Source of the DNA: Hyphochytrium catenoides
Taxonomy: Eukaryota > Sar > Hyphochytriomycetes > Hyphochytriales > Hyphochytriaceae
NCBI GenBank assembly: GCA_900088475.1
Contig: FLMG01001221.1
Coordinates: forward strand, 9,560-53,411
Reading direction: 5' to 3'
DNA: 43,852 nucleotides
This document shows positions 43,811 through 43,852 of the stretch, in pieces. The notes under the pieces were generated by a model, which was given only the letters and a program-made list of their open reading frames with translations, was not told where the DNA came from and made no database searches. The position numbers and the translations under genes were made by a program. Positions within the stretch are counted from its first letter, which is position 1, and every line of letters begins with the position of its first letter.

Positions 43811-43852
<42 letters not shown>
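43360..43852. other. Upstream flank of the last gene, to the window end
   Basis: No gene seen. Probably promoter and leader of the minus-strand gene. It ends in a (CT)n microsatellite. Confidence 0.5.
43812..43852. repeat. (CT)n microsatellite at the window edge
   Basis: CTTCTCTCT repeats of at least 38 bases, cut by the window end. Confidence 0.95.

Noticed and set aside
1-43852. CRISPR array, operon or bacterial system
   Set aside because: Genes have introns, large spacers and eukaryotic domain types; no regularly spaced repeats were seen.

Overview
This window is nuclear DNA from a eukaryotic microbe. Several genes are interrupted by GT-AG introns of roughly 80 to 340 bases, start codons sit in purine(-3)/G(+4) contexts, genes lie singly on both strands with long spacers, and many proteins carry low-complexity Ser/Pro linkers. 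The gene mix best suits a protist: a plant-type H+-pyrophosphatase, a division-2-like chitin synthase, a fungal-type Na+/H+ antiporter, PDZ domains with a G-P-L-G-L-T-F loop, and divergent ankyrin repeats ending in a W-L pattern. A stramenopile is my best guess, but this is inference; no rRNA or other marker gene is present.

Layout, left to right. 1-2780 (-): 3' part of a K+-dependent vacuolar H+-pyrophosphatase in five exons, cut by the window edge. 4300-4752 (-): small unknown protein. 6350-10068 (-): three-exon gene for a scaffold with an N-terminal MYND zinc finger and five PDZ domains. 11900-13264 (+): patatin-like lipase with membrane segments. 13742-16913 (-): two-exon chitin synthase. 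16914-19743: long purine/pyrimidine microsatellite region. 19744-22892 (-): three-exon WD40 protein. 25895-28759 (+): dynamin-family GTPase fused to a bulb-type (GNA-like) lectin. 30603-32459 (+): orphan polytopic membrane protein. 33305-35866 (-): ankyrin-repeat protein. 36.1-38.1 kb (+): possible unrecognised multi-exon gene. 38198-39511 (-): compact Nha1/Sod2-type antiporter. 42241-43359 (-): basic, probably nuclear protein. The window ends in a (CT)n tract.

The genes do not form an operon or an obvious single pathway. Several concern membranes and ion balance: the proton pump and the antiporter could act together in Na+/pH homeostasis, and the dynamin-lectin, chitin synthase and patatin all act at membranes or the cell surface. 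The most unusual objects are two fusions: dynamin plus mannose-type lectin, and MYND plus five PDZ domains. The gene models for the pyrophosphatase, MYND-PDZ, WD40 and chitin synthase genes were rebuilt by hand from splice signals and reading phase, and correct the apparent single-ORF starts.
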